DNA of 64,000 nt from Cellulosimicrobium funkei (GTDB taxonomy: Bacteria > Actinomycetota > Actinomycetes > Actinomycetales > Cellulomonadaceae): contig NZ_SOZH01000004.1 in NCBI RefSeq assembly GCF_004519295.1, positions 434,001 to 498,000 on the forward strand, read 5' to 3'. The translations under genes and the position numbers were made by a program. The notes beneath the pieces were generated by a model that had not been told where the DNA came from, ran no database searches, and saw only the letters and a list, made by a program, of their open reading frames with translations. Positions 1-9,723 of this stretch are shown piece after piece. Positions within the stretch are counted from its first letter, which is position 1. Each line of letters opens with the position of its first letter.

Positions 1-1
1 C

Positions 2-715
2 GCGTGGCAGCTCGCCACGGCGCGGCACGACCTCGTCCTCGTGGCGCGCGACGAGGCGCGCCTCGAGGAGACCGCACGGCAGATCCGCGCCGCGGCCGGG
101 GTGCGCGTCCAGGTGCTGCGCGCCGACCTCTCCGTGCCCGACGACGTCGCGCGCGTCGCGGAGCGCCTCGCCACGACCGGCGGCCCGGACGAGCGCCCGG
201 TCGGCCTGCTCGTCAACAACGCGGGCTTCGCGACGCACCAGCACTTCGTCGGGGGCGACCTCGACGTCGAGCTCGAGGCGCTCGACGTCATGGTCCGCGC
301 CGTCATGGTGCTGTCGCACGCGGCGGCGGGCCAGATGACGGAGCGCGGGCGCGGCGCGATCCTCAACGTCGCGTCGGTCGCGGCCCTCACCGCGGGCGGC
401 ACGTACGCGGCGGCGAAGGCGTGGGTGCGGTCCTTCACGGAGGGGCTCGCCGTCGAGCTGCACGGCACGGGCGTCACGGCGACCGTGCTGTGCCCCGGCT
501 TCACGCACACCGAGTTCCACGACCGCGCGGGCATCGACAAGTCGGTGCTCCCCGACCTCGCGTGGCTCGACGCCGACCGGGTCGTCGCGGAGGCGCTCGC
601 GGACGTCCGGCGGGGCGTCGTCATCTCCACGCCGTCGGTGCGGTACCGGGTCGCGTCGGCGGCCCTGCGCGCGATGCCGCGCTCTGCCGTCCGCGCGATC
701 GGCAAGTACCGCTAG
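2..715 (+). CDS. SDR-family oxidoreductase, 5' end missing
   Basis: Short-chain dehydrogenase/reductase, truncated by the window edge. The reading frame is open from base 2, so the start and the N-terminal Gly-rich dinucleotide motif lie upstream. Visible are the strand after the first helix with basic residues (LVLVARDEARL, suggesting NADP preference), the NNAG motif, the conserved Ser region (NVASVAAL) and the YAAAK catalytic Tyr-Lys pair, followed by the PGF turn. The C-terminal tail (ALRAMPRSAVRAIGKYR) resembles SDRs of the DltE/YqjQ type. The substrate cannot be told. It ends 30 bases before pyrE, which seems to have its own promoter. Confidence 0.85.
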   Translation, partial: AWQLATARHDLVLVARDEARLEETARQIRAAAGVRVQVLRADLSVPDDVARVAERLATTGGPDERPVGLLVNNAGFATHQHFVGGDLDVELEALDVMVRAVMVLSHAAAGQMTERGRGAILNVASVAALTAGGTYAAAKAWVRSFTEGLAVELHGTGVTATVLCPGFTHTEFHDRAGIDKSVLPDLAWLDADRVVAEALADVRRGVVISTPSVRYRVASAALRAMPRSAVRAIGKYR

Positions 716-732
716 GCACCGGGCGGGCCCGA

Positions 733-738
733 TACCCT
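733..738 (+). promoter_or_regulatory. -10 element of a leaderless pyrE transcript
   Basis: TACCCT lies seven bases before the GTG of pyrE, and no ribosome-binding site is seen. This is the arrangement expected for leaderless transcription in actinobacteria. Confidence 0.5.
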
Positions 739-745
739 GGCGGTC

Positions 746-1333
746 GTGACTACCGACCCCGCCTCGACGCTCGCCTCGACCCCCCGCGAGCAGCTGCTCG
801 GCCTCATCCGTGAGCTCGCCGTCGTGCACGGCCGCGTAACGCTCTCCTCGGGCAAGGAGGCGGACTACTACGTGGACCTGCGCCGCGTGACGCTGCACCA
901 CCGCGCGGCGCCGCTCATCGGCCACCAGCTCCTCGACCTCCTCGAGGAGCAGGGGCTCGGCACGGCGGAGATCGACGCCGTCGGCGGCCTGACGCTGGGT
1001 GCCGACCCCATCGCGACCGCCCTCCTGCACGCCGCCGCGTCCCGTGGTCAGGACCTCGACGCGTTCGTGGTGCGCAAGGCGGCGAAGGCGCACGGGATGC
1101 AGCGCCAGATCGAGGGCCCCGACGTCGCGGGCCGGCGCGTCGTCGTGGTCGAGGACACCACGACGACGGGCGGCTCGCCGATCACGGCGATCGAGGCCGT
1201 GCGCGCGGCCGGGGGCGAGGTCGCGGGCGTCGCGACGATCGTCGACCGTGCCACGGGTGCGGGCGCGAAGATCGAGGCGCTCGGCGTGCCGTACCACTAC
1301 CTGTTCAGCCTGGAGGACCTCGGCCTCGCCTGA
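746..1333 (+). CDS. pyrE: Orotate phosphoribosyltransferase
   Basis: Converts orotate and PRPP to orotidine 5'-monophosphate in de novo pyrimidine synthesis; cytoplasmic. The 195-residue product has the type-I phosphoribosyltransferase PRPP loop VVVVEDTTTTGGS at residues 132-144 and the basic catalytic stretch RKAAKAHG near 110-117; the length is normal for the family. GTG at 746 is chosen because a -10 hexamer sits seven bases upstream and no Shine-Dalgarno is visible, so translation is probably leaderless. It stands alone, away from other pyr genes in this window, and is followed by a hairpin. Confidence 0.95.
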   Translation: MTTDPASTLASTPREQLLGLIRELAVVHGRVTLSSGKEADYYVDLRRVTLHHRAAPLIGHQLLDLLEEQGLGTAEIDAVGGLTLGADPIATALLHAAASRGQDLDAFVVRKAAKAHGMQRQIEGPDVAGRRVVVVEDTTTTGGSPITAIEAVRAAGGEVAGVATIVDRATGAGAKIEALGVPYHYLFSLEDLGLA

Positions 1334-1373
1334 GCCCCTCCCGCTCCGTCTCCCGCCGCTCGACGCGGCGCAC

Positions 1374-1402
1374 CGCCCCGCGGCCTCCTGGGTCGCGGGG
1401 CG
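1374..1402 (+). terminator. Hairpin after pyrE
   Basis: CGCCCCGCG (1374-1382) pairs with CGCGGGGCG (1394-1402) across an 11-base loop. A short T-containing tract follows but no real U-run; it is a plausible intrinsic terminator. Confidence 0.5.
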
Positions 1403-1437
1403 TCGTCGTGGCGGGAGGAGGCGCGCGTCACATGTCG

Positions 1438-1456
1438 ATAGGTCAGGCTTACCTTG
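1438..1456. promoter_or_regulatory. DtxR/IdeR-type iron box
   Basis: ATAGGTCAGGCTTACCTTG matches the DtxR/IdeR consensus TTAGGTTAGGCTAACCTAA at 14 of 19 positions, with the core AGG..AGGCT.ACCT intact. It overlaps the likely -35 region of the downstream surface-protein gene. The -10 region is TTATAT at 1474-1479, unusual for its low GC. Iron-bound DtxR/IdeR would repress the gene, so expression is expected under iron limitation. Confidence 0.8.
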
Positions 1457-1473
1457 CTTTGGTGAGGCGACCC

Positions 1474-1479
1474 TTATAT
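1474..1479 (+). promoter_or_regulatory. Probable -10 of the HtaA-protein gene
   Basis: TTATAT (or TATATG one base later) stands out in a GC-rich region just downstream of the iron box and about 86 bases before the GTG start. A small hairpin (GGAGCGTG / CACGCTCC, 1493-1510) lies in the leader. Confidence 0.5.
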
Positions 1480-1564
1480 GGTCCGTCTCGGCGGAGCGTG
1501 AGCACGCTCCCTTCTCGGTCCCGCTCCCCGCCGGGACCTCGCCCGGACCAGCACGGGAGACCTT

Positions 1565-4500
1565 GTGCGCACTTCATCGCCGAGACGCGTTCGACGCGCC
1601 CTCGCCTCGTTCCTCGCCGCGGCGCTCGCCGCCGGCCTCACCGTCGCCGGCACCGGCGCCCCGGCCCAGGCGGCCGCGGCCGACGTGACCGGCGGGTCGG
1701 CTACCTGGAACTTCGTCGACTCGTGGACGTCGTACGTCACGGGCGGCATCGCCCAGGGCACGATCACCCCGCCGCTCCAGGGCGGCCAGGCGTCCTACGG
1801 CCCCGCGTCCGGCAGCTACGACGCCGCGTCCGGGACGGGCTCCGTCCGTCTCGGCGGCTCGACCCGGTACGAGGGCCACCACGGCGCGCTCGACGTGACG
1901 ATCTCCGACGTGCGGCTCGACCTCACCGGCCCGACGACGGGCGCGGTCTACGCGGACTTCGCGGGCACGGTGAACCCCGGCGCGGGGGACGACGTGAAGG
2001 TCGCCGACGTCACGGTGTCCACGACGCGGGTCGGCGACGAGGTCACGTTCGTGGCCGACGGGACCGTCGTCGGGACGCTCGGGAACGTCTCGCCGTACTT
2101 CGCGTCGTACGCGGGCAAGCCCCTGTCGACCCTGACCGCCCGCGTCGTGTCGCCCGAGTCGGTGGCGCCCGCGCAGGCGACGACGACCACGCTCGCCGCA
2201 GCGCCCGCGGGCACGTCCGCGGCCGGGGCGAGCGTGACGCTCACCGCGACCGTCGCGCCCGCCGCCGCGGGCACGGTCGAGTTCCGCGACGGCGGCACCG
2301 CCCTCGGCACCGCTCCCGTGGCCGACGGCGTCGCGCGCCTCGAGACCGCGGCCCTCGCCCCGGGCAGCCACCAGCTGAGCGCCGCCTTCGCGCCCGCCGA
2401 CCCGGCCGCGTTCGTCGCCTCGGCCTCCGCGGCCGTCGCGCACACGGTGACCGTTCCGGAGCCCGAGCCCGAGCCGGAGCCCGAGCCGGAGCCCGCCGTC
2501 GACCCCGCGGTCACGGTGTCGCCGTCGGCGCCCGTCGACCCGGCGGTGGAGAACACGTTTACGATCCAGGGCACCGGGTTCGTCGGCGCGGGCGCCGCGA
2601 ACGGCGCGTACGTGCTCCTCGGCGACGCCTCGATCTGGGACGGCAGCGGCCCTCTCGTCGCGAGCGGCTGGCTCGCCCAGGGCTGGGTCATGCCGCAGCA
2701 GGTGCGCGACGGCGCGTTCACGACGACGCTGACCGTCCCGGCAGGAAAGCTCGACCCGGCGAAGCAGTACGTGGTGGCGACGTCCGCCGCGCACGGCCTC
2801 TCGGCGACCGACCGCAGCCTCGACACGTTCACGCCCGTCGCGGTCCAGGGCGGCACGACGCCCGAGCCGGTCTGGGAGCCGCGGATCACCCTCTACGCCG
2901 CCGACGGCACGACGCCGCTCGGGGACGCGCCCGTCCGCCCGGACGACAGGATCGTCGTCAAGGGCTCGGGCTTCGACCCGGCCGCGAACGTCGCGCCGGC
3001 GGGCAACCGCCCGCCGATCTCCGGCGGCATCCCCGCCGGCACCTACGTGGTCTTCGGCAGCTTCGCGGCCGACTGGCGCCCGTCGGAGGGTGCCCCGTCG
3101 AGCGCGCGCACGGCCGGCTCGCAGCGGTGGGCACTCTCGTCCGCGGCGCTCGACCAGGTGGACCCGCGCTACCAGTCCGCGATCCGCGGGCAGTGGGCCG
3201 AGCTCGCGCCGGACGGCACGTTCACCGCCGAGCTCGTCGCGAGCGAGCTCGAGCGTGAGGGCGGCCGCTACGGCGTCTACACGTACGCCGCGGGCGGCAC
3301 GGTCAACGCCGCGCAGGAGCTGTACGCGCCCGTCGCGTTCACGACGGAGCCCGAGGCGCCCGTGTGGGAGCCCGAGATCTCGGTGCTCGCCGCGGACGGC
3401 ACGACGCCCCTCGGCGACACCCCGGTCGCGGTGGGCGACACGATCGTCGTCCGGGGCACCGGCTTCGACCCGGCGGCGAACGTCGGCGGGCGCGGCGTCC
3501 CGATCCCGGCGACGCTCCCGCAGGGCACCTACGTCGTGTTCGGGAGCTTCGCCGAGCAGTGGCGGCCGTCCGAGGGCGCCGCGGCGTCGACCCGCAAGGT
3601 CGGCTCGCAGGTGTGGGCCCTCGCCGAGCCCGTGCTCGACCAGGTCCCCGCGCAGTACCAGTCGGTGGTCCGGGCGCAGTGGGCGGACATCACGCCGGAC
3701 GGCACGTTCGAGGCGCGTCTCGTCGTGAAGAACCCCGCCGCGCTCGAGGGCGGTCGCTACGGCGTCGCCACCTACGGCGCGGGCGGCGTGAGCAACGCCG
3801 CGCAGGAGCTCTTCGTCCCCGTCGCGTACGACGCGCCGGGCACGCTCACGGTCACGCCCGCGTCCACCACGGTGGAGGCCGGCTCGACGATCCGCCTCGC
3901 CGTGCGCGGCCTCGCTGCGGACGACGCGGTCAAGGCCGTGACGTTCGGCGGCGCCCCGGCGTCGTACTCCCGCGACGGCGCGACGCTCGTGCTCACGGTC
4001 CCCGCCGGCACCCCCGCCGGGCCCGTCCCCGTGGTCGTCACGTCGGAGCTCGGCCTGACCGGCAGCACCACGCTGACCGTGACCGCCCCGGTCCCCGGGG
4101 GCGAGGCGAAGTCGACCACGACGACGCTCGCGTCGTCGGCGACGTCGGTCGTCGAGGGCGCGGCGGTGACGCTCACCGCGACGGTCGCGCCGAAGGCGGC
4201 CGGCACGGTCCGGTTCGTCGCGGGCGGCACGACCCTGGGCACCGCGGCCGTCACGGACGGTGTCGCGACGTTCCGGACGGGCCCGCTCGCCGTCGGGTCG
4301 CACGCCCTGAGCGCGACGTTCGTCCCCACGGACGCCACCGCCTACCGCGGCTCGACGTCCGCGCCGGTGACCGTCGCGGTGACCGCCACGCCGGTGACCC
4401 CGGCGCCGACGACGGCCGGCAGCCTCACGTGGGGCGTCAAGGAGTCGTTCCGCAGCTACATCGTGGGCCCGGTCGCGAAGGGCGGCGCGACGGCGACGAG

Positions 4501-5959
4501 CGGCGCGAGCGTCGTCGACGGCGTCTTCCGCTTCGGCCAGGCCGACGGCGGCACGTGGACCGCGTCGAGCGGCCGGGGGACGGCCCGGTACGCCGGGACG
4601 GTCCGCTTCACCGGCCACGCGGGCGCGCTCGACCTCACCCTGTCGAACCCGGTGGTCGAGATCACCGGCCCGGGCACGGGTCGCCTGCTCGCGGACGCGC
4701 GCTCCACGGGGCTGGACGGCTCGACGTTCGACCGCACGGGCGTCGCCGTCGCGACCCTGGCGCTCGGTGCGCCGACGACGAGCGCGGACGGGGCCGTGAC
4801 GTTCCGCGACGCGGCCGCGACGCTCACCGCGGACGGCTCGCTCGCGTTCGTCGGCTTCTACCCGGCCGGGACCGCGCTCGACCCCGTGACGTTCACGGTC
4901 GGCGCGAAGGCGACCGCGCCCGGGGGCGGCGGCACCATCGGCGCCCCGGGCGACGGCTCGACCGGCGGGTCCGTGGACCCGGCGAAGGCGACGCTCTCGG
5001 TGGCGCAGGCTCGCCCGGGCGACGAGGTGACGATCAGCGGCGTCGGGTTCGGCGCGCGCGAGTCCGGCATCCGCACGGAGCTCCGCTCCACGCCGCGCAC
5101 GCTCGCGACGGGCACGACCGCGAACGCCGGTGGCGCCGCGAGCTCGACCGTGACGATCCCGAAGGACGTCGCCCCGGGCGAGCACACGCTCCTCCTCGTC
5201 GGTGCGGACCACACCGCGTCCGCGCCCATCACGATCGTGGGCGCCGGCACGACCGGCACCGGCTCCGGTTCCGGCAGCGCGACGGAGCAGTGCTTCGCGC
5301 AGGGCGTCAACGGCGCGACCCTCTCGTGGGGTGTGAGCGACCGGTTCCGGTCGTACGTCACCGGCCCGATCGCGAAGGGTTCGGTCTCGACGGACGGCGT
5401 GCGGGACGGCGGCTCGGCGTTCACGTGGAGCGGCGGCAAGGGCTCGTTCAACACGGACCTCGGCAAGGGCCGCGCGAGCTTCGGCGGGTCGGTGTCGTTC
5501 TCCGGGCACGAGGGCATCCTCGACCTGCGGATCAGCAACCCGCGGGTGGTCGTGGACGGGTCGTCGGGCACGCTCGTGGTCGACGTGCAGAGCAGCGACA
5601 TGGAGGGCAACAAGTCCTCGTCGACCGGCGTCGCGTTCGCGAGCCTGGACCTGTCGGGGAAGAAGGCGACGTCGGGCTCCACGATCACGTGGAGCGGCGT
5701 CCCCGCGACCCTCACGGCCGCCGGCGCGAAGGCGTTCGCCGGGTTCTACGAGGCCGGGACCGCGCTCTCGCCGGTGACGGTGAGCTTCCCCGTCGGCGGC
5801 GACGTCGAGTGCGACGCCTACTCGGGCGCGCTCGCCACCACCGGCTCCGACGCCGGGAGCCTCGCGCTCCTGGCCGGGACGCTGCTGCTCACCGGTGCGG
5901 CCCTCCTGGCGGTGCGCCGCCGTCGCGCGGGTCGCGTGGAGGTGGCCGCGGCCGGCTGA
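1565..5959 (+). CDS. Cell-wall-anchored HtaA-domain haem-binding protein
   Basis: A 1464-residue exported surface protein likely to bind haem. Signal peptide 1-37 (Arg-rich, then a hydrophobic run ending AQAAAA). Three HtaA domains: about 45-195 (ATWNFVDSWTSYVTG), 953-1120 (LTWGVKESFRSYIVGP) and 1250-1410 (LSWGVSDRFRSYVTGP), each with the F.GH.G.LD.. core. Between them are Ig-like domains near 205-295 and 855-950, a Pro-Glu spacer near 297-310, and two tandem repeats of about 160 residues (436-760) starting VWEP. The C-terminus has LATTG (1423-1427), a hydrophobic segment and an RRRRAGR tail, an LAxTG class-E sortase signal. GGGAG precedes the GTG. HtaA proteins of Corynebacterium capture haem for HmuTUV; no such transporter is visible here. 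Confidence 0.9.
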   Translation: MRTSSPRRVRRALASFLAAALAAGLTVAGTGAPAQAAAADVTGGSATWNFVDSWTSYVTGGIAQGTITPPLQGGQASYGPASGSYDAASGTGSVRLGGSTRYEGHHGALDVTISDVRLDLTGPTTGAVYADFAGTVNPGAGDDVKVADVTVSTTRVGDEVTFVADGTVVGTLGNVSPYFASYAGKPLSTLTARVVSPESVAPAQATTTTLAAAPAGTSAAGASVTLTATVAPAAAGTVEFRDGGTALGTAPVADGVARLETAALAPGSHQLSAAFAPADPAAFVASASAAVAHTVTVPEPEPEPEPEPEPAVDPAVTVSPSAPVDPAVENTFTIQGTGFVGAGAANGAYVLLGDASIWDGSGPLVASGWLAQGWVMPQQVRDGAFTTTLTVPAGKLDPAKQYVVATSAAHGLSATDRSLDTFTPVAVQGGTTPEPVWEPRITLYAADGTTPLGDAPVRPDDRIVVKGSGFDPAANVAPAGNRPPISGGIPAGTYVVFGSFAADWRPSEGAPSSARTAGSQRWALSSAALDQVDPRYQSAIRGQWAELAPDGTFTAELVASELEREGGRYGVYTYAAGGTVNAAQELYAPVAFTTEPEAPVWEPEISVLAADGTTPLGDTPVAVGDTIVVRGTGFDPAANVGGRGVPIPATLPQGTYVVFGSFAEQWRPSEGAAASTRKVGSQVWALAEPVLDQVPAQYQSVVRAQWADITPDGTFEARLVVKNPAALEGGRYGVATYGAGGVSNAAQELFVPVAYDAPGTLTVTPASTTVEAGSTIRLAVRGLAADDAVKAVTFGGAPASYSRDGATLVLTVPAGTPAGPVPVVVTSELGLTGSTTLTVTAPVPGGEAKSTTTTLASSATSVVEGAAVTLTATVAPKAAGTVRFVAGGTTLGTAAVTDGVATFRTGPLAVGSHALSATFVPTDATAYRGSTSAPVTVAVTATPVTPAPTTAGSLTWGVKESFRSYIVGPVAKGGATATSGASVVDGVFRFGQADGGTWTASSGRGTARYAGTVRFTGHAGALDLTLSNPVVEITGPGTGRLLADARSTGLDGSTFDRTGVAVATLALGAPTTSADGAVTFRDAAATLTADGSLAFVGFYPAGTALDPVTFTVGAKATAPGGGGTIGAPGDGSTGGSVDPAKATLSVAQARPGDEVTISGVGFGARESGIRTELRSTPRTLATGTTANAGGAASSTVTIPKDVAPGEHTLLLVGADHTASAPITIVGAGTTGTGSGSGSATEQCFAQGVNGATLSWGVSDRFRSYVTGPIAKGSVSTDGVRDGGSAFTWSGGKGSFNTDLGKGRASFGGSVSFSGHEGILDLRISNPRVVVDGSSGTLVVDVQSSDMEGNKSSSTGVAFASLDLSGKKATSGSTITWSGVPATLTAAGAKAFAGFYEAGTALSPVTVSFPVGGDVECDAYSGALATTGSDAGSLALLAGTLLLTGAALLAVRRRRAGRVEVAAAG

Positions 5960-5971
5960 CCCCGGTCCCCG

Positions 5972-6017
5972 GCACGACGACGCCCGGTCACCTCGCGGTG
6001 ACCGGGCGTCGTCGTGC
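5972..6017. terminator. Bidirectional terminator between the HtaA gene and the HAD gene
   Basis: A perfect 21-bp stem (5972-5992 with 5997-6017, outer bases GCACGACGACG) closes a TCGC tetraloop. It lies between two converging genes and can serve both strands. Confidence 0.85.
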
Positions 6018-6067
6018 GTGCGGGGTTCCCCGGGGAGCTGGAACGGCCGGACCGGCCCGGCGTGCCC

Positions 6068-6841
6068 TCAGACGAGGTCGACGAGGTCCGCGACGGAGTC
6101 GACGACCTTGCTCGGCCGGAACGGGTAGCGGTCGACGTCGGACATCGTCGTGGAGCCCGTCATGACGAGGTAGGTGTACAGGCCCGCCTCGATGCCCGCG
6201 ACGACGTCGGTGTCCATCCGGTCGCCGATCATCGCGGTCGTCTCGGAGTGGGCGTCGATGCGGTTGAGCGCGGAGCGGAACATCATCGGGTTGGGCTTGC
6301 CGACGAAGTACGGCTTGCGGCCCGTCGCCGAGGTGATCATCGCCGCGACGGCGCCCGTGGCGGGCAACGGTCCCTCCTGCGAGGGTCCGGTCGTGTCGGG
6401 GTTGGTGCAGATGAACCGCGACCCGCCCAGCACGAGGCGGATCGCCTTGGTGATCGCCTCGAACGAGTACGTCCGCGTCTCGCCCAGCACCACGTAGTCC
6501 GGGTCGGACTCGGTGAGCGTGTAGCCGGCCTCGTAGAGCGCCGTCGTCAGCCCGGCCTCGCCCACGGCGTACGCGCTGCCCTGGGGGATCTGGTCGGTGA
6601 GGAACTGCGCCGTCGCGAGCGCCGACGTCCAGATCGACTCCTCCGGCACGTCGATGCCTGACGTCGCGAGCCGCGCCCGCAGGTCGCGTGCCGTGAAGAT
6701 CGAGTTGTTCGTGAGGATGAGGAACGGCCGGCCCTTGTCGCGCAGCGCGCGCACGAACTCCGGTGCGCCGGGGATCGCGTGGCCCTCGTGGACGAGCACG
6801 CCGTCCATGTCGGTGAGCCAGCTCGTGATCTCTCGGGTCAT
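6068..6841 (-). CDS. HAD-IIA (NagD-like) phosphatase
   Basis: Haloacid-dehalogenase-fold sugar-phosphate or nucleotide phosphatase, 257 residues. Motif I is LTDMDGVL at residues 8-15 (nucleophile and acid Asp), motif II is LTNNS, the substrate-loop region carries GKPNPMMF, and motif III/IV is MIGDRMDTDVVAG. This is the order of the NagD/PNPase-like subclass IIA. Start ATG at 6841 lies one base after the TGA of the upstream DedA gene, so the two are almost certainly cotranslated. The true substrate is unknown; NagD acts on nucleoside monophosphates, others on 4-nitrophenylphosphate or phosphoglycolate. Confidence 0.88.
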   Translation of the reverse strand: MTREITSWLTDMDGVLVHEGHAIPGAPEFVRALRDKGRPFLILTNNSIFTARDLRARLATSGIDVPEESIWTSALATAQFLTDQIPQGSAYAVGEAGLTTALYEAGYTLTESDPDYVVLGETRTYSFEAITKAIRLVLGGSRFICTNPDTTGPSQEGPLPATGAVAAMITSATGRKPYFVGKPNPMMFRSALNRIDAHSETTAMIGDRMDTDVVAGIEAGLYTYLVMTGSTTMSDVDRYPFRPSKVVDSVADLVDLV

Positions 6842-6842
6842 G

Positions 6843-7649
6843 TCAGGCGTCCTTCCCGTCCGTGTCGGCCTGGCCGACGGCGGTCGCGTCCTCCGCGACC
6901 CCGGTCCTCTGCTGGGCGTCGGCCGCGATCTGCGCCTCGAGCGCCGCCGCCCGCTTCTCCGCCCGCCGCCCGCGCCAGACCTCGACGACCATGGGCAGCA
7001 CGGACAGGAAGACGATGAGGAGGACGAGCGCCTCGATGTTCTCCTTGACGAACGTGATGTTCCCCAGGAGGTAGCCGAGCCACGTGAGGCCGACGGCCCA
7101 GAGCAGCGCGCCGAGCGCGTTGAACCCGACGAAGTGCCGGTAGTGCATCTTGCCGACACCCGCGGCGACGGGGGCGTACGTGCGCACGATGGGCACGAAC
7201 CGCGCGATGACGATCGTCCGGCCGCCGTACTTCTCGAAGTAGGCGTTCGTCTGGTCGATGTACTTGCGCTTGAAGAACCGGGAGTCGGGCCGGTCGAACA
7301 CCTTGGGCCCGACGGTGCGTCCGATGAGGTACGCCGTCTGGTCGCCGAGGAACGCCGCGGCGAACAGCAGGACGAGCAGCACGGGCAGGCTGATCTGCAG
7401 CGACTCCTGCGCGACGAGCGCGCCCGCGGTGAACAGCAGCGAGTCGCCCGGCAGGATCGGGAAGAGCAGGCCCGTCTCGATGAAGATGACGACGACGATC
7501 CCGACGAGCGCGGCGTCGCCGAAGCGCTCGATGAGCGTCATCGGGTCCATCCAGTCGGGGCCCAGGGCGGCGACCGGTCCGGCGGCGCCGAGGCTCGCGG
7601 CGTGCGCGGCTCCCGGGAGGGCGGAGGCGAGCTCGGCGAGGGTGGTCAC
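6843..7649 (-). CDS. DedA-family membrane protein
   Basis: Polytopic inner-membrane protein of the DedA/SNARE-associated (PF09335) family, 268 residues; bacterial members are linked to lipid-carrier flipping and membrane homeostasis. Hydrophobic segments appear near residues 45-65, 75-105, 155-180 and 190-215. The family motifs are visible: E.GL.FPI.PGDSLLF, the FARFVPIVRT.AP..AG stretch with its conserved Arg residues, and G.LLW. The C-terminal 45 residues are charged and Ala/Gln-rich (cytoplasmic tail). The gene is paired with the HAD phosphatase with one base between them. GTG start; the N-terminal 30 residues are Ala-rich and the exact start is less certain. Confidence 0.9.
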   Translation of the reverse strand: MTTLAELASALPGAAHAASLGAAGPVAALGPDWMDPMTLIERFGDAALVGIVVVIFIETGLLFPILPGDSLLFTAGALVAQESLQISLPVLLVLLFAAAFLGDQTAYLIGRTVGPKVFDRPDSRFFKRKYIDQTNAYFEKYGGRTIVIARFVPIVRTYAPVAAGVGKMHYRHFVGFNALGALLWAVGLTWLGYLLGNITFVKENIEALVLLIVFLSVLPMVVEVWRGRRAEKRAAALEAQIAADAQQRTGVAEDATAVGQADTDGKDA

Positions 7650-7742
7650 GGGTCACCAGCGTAGCCGGGCGCGGCCGCGTGGCCCGGCGGTCGGTGTGGA
7701 CCCGCCGTGGAGGTCCGGCGACGACGGACCTGCGGGTCCCGG

Positions 7743-7748
7743 CAGAAT
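7743..7748 (+). promoter_or_regulatory. -10 element, leaderless TrmH gene
   Basis: CAGAAT lies seven bases before the ATG at 7756. The same CAGAAT-plus-6/7 arrangement precedes the DUF3151 gene on the other strand near 13400. Confidence 0.4.
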
Positions 7749-7755
7749 GTGCGCC

Positions 7756-8463
7756 ATGGCGAGCAGCGCGGGCGAGCGGGAGGCGGACGAGCGCGAGGTC
7801 GGCGTCGGCCCGTGGCCGGGCGGCCCGGAGGCGTGGCCCCGCGTCCCGGACCCCGCCGGACCGCCCGGAGCGACGCGGCTCGACCCTCGGTACGACCCCG
7901 AGCTGCTCGCGCACGGCGACCGCCGCAACGTCGTCGACGCCTACCGGTACTGGACGGTCGAGGCCGTCGTCGCCGACCTCGACGCGCGCCGCGACCCGGC
8001 CCGCCGGCTCCACGTCGCGATCGAGAACTGGGCGCACGACCTGAACATCGGCTCCGTCGTCCGCACCGCCAACGCGTTCAACGCGGCCGGGGTGCACGTC
8101 GTGGGGCGACGGCGGTGGAACCGCCGCGGCGCCATGGTCACCGACCGCTACCTGCACGTCCACCACCATGCGTCGGTGGCGGACCTCGCGGTCTGGGCGG
8201 CGGGGGAGGGGCTGCCGCTCCTCGGGGTCGACAACGTCCCGGGGTCGGTGCCGATCGAGGGCTACGCGCTGCCCGCGTCGTGCGTGCTGCTCCTCGGCCA
8301 GGAGTCGGCCGGGCTGACGCCCGAGGCGGTCGAGGCGTGCCGCGCGGTGCTCCACATCACGCAGCACGGGTCGACCCGGTCGATCAACGCCGGCGCCGCC
8401 GGCGCGATCGCCCTGCACGCGTGGGCGGCGCAGCACCTGGGGCCGACGGGGTCGCCGAGGTAG
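7756..8463 (+). CDS. TrmH/SpoU-family RNA 2'-O-methyltransferase
   Basis: SPOUT-fold methyltransferase, 235 residues, that uses SAM to 2'-O-methylate tRNA or rRNA. The three SpoU motifs are present: motif 1 ENWAHDLNIGSVVRTANAF (Asn and Arg for catalysis), motif 2 LLLGQESAGLTPE, and motif 3 ITQHGSTRSINAGAAGAIAL, which forms the knot. The N-terminal 55 residues are Pro/Gly-rich and non-conserved. ATG at 7756 is preferred over 7747 because of the -10 hexamer spacing. Actinobacterial homologues often sit near fba as here. The RNA substrate cannot be assigned from sequence. Confidence 0.88.
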   Translation: MASSAGEREADEREVGVGPWPGGPEAWPRVPDPAGPPGATRLDPRYDPELLAHGDRRNVVDAYRYWTVEAVVADLDARRDPARRLHVAIENWAHDLNIGSVVRTANAFNAAGVHVVGRRRWNRRGAMVTDRYLHVHHHASVADLAVWAAGEGLPLLGVDNVPGSVPIEGYALPASCVLLLGQESAGLTPEAVEACRAVLHITQHGSTRSINAGAAGAIALHAWAAQHLGPTGSPR

Positions 8464-8572
8464 AGGCGTGGTCATCCGGGGACCACAGGTCGAACGGCCC
8501 TGACCTCGCGCTGTCATCCATGCCAGACTTTGACCTGACAGTCCACCCCGCACGACTCCACAGGAGCTCCGC

Positions 8573-9595
<1,023 letters not shown>

Positions 9596-9635
9596 CGCCG
9601 CACGGCCCGGCGTCCGCTCCGGGCCCGCGTCGCAC

Positions 9636-9669
9636 GAAGGCCCCCGGTCCGTGAGGACCGGGGGCCTTC
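9636..9669 (+). terminator. Intrinsic terminator after fbaA
   Basis: A perfect 15-bp stem (9636-9650 with 9655-9669, base GAAGGCCCCC) closes a GTGA loop and is followed by TCGTCGT. It also faces the end of the minus-strand STAS gene. Confidence 0.85.
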
Positions 9670-9723
9670 GTCGTGCTGCGGCGGCGGGCGCGCCCGACGA
9701 CGGGCGTCAGGCGGCCACGGGAA

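Noticed and set aside
1574-5509. A 1311-residue open frame on the minus strand inside the HtaA gene
   Set aside because: Arg/Ala/Gly-rich shadow of a GC-rich gene with no domain; the plus-strand frame has a signal peptide, HtaA domains and sorting signal.
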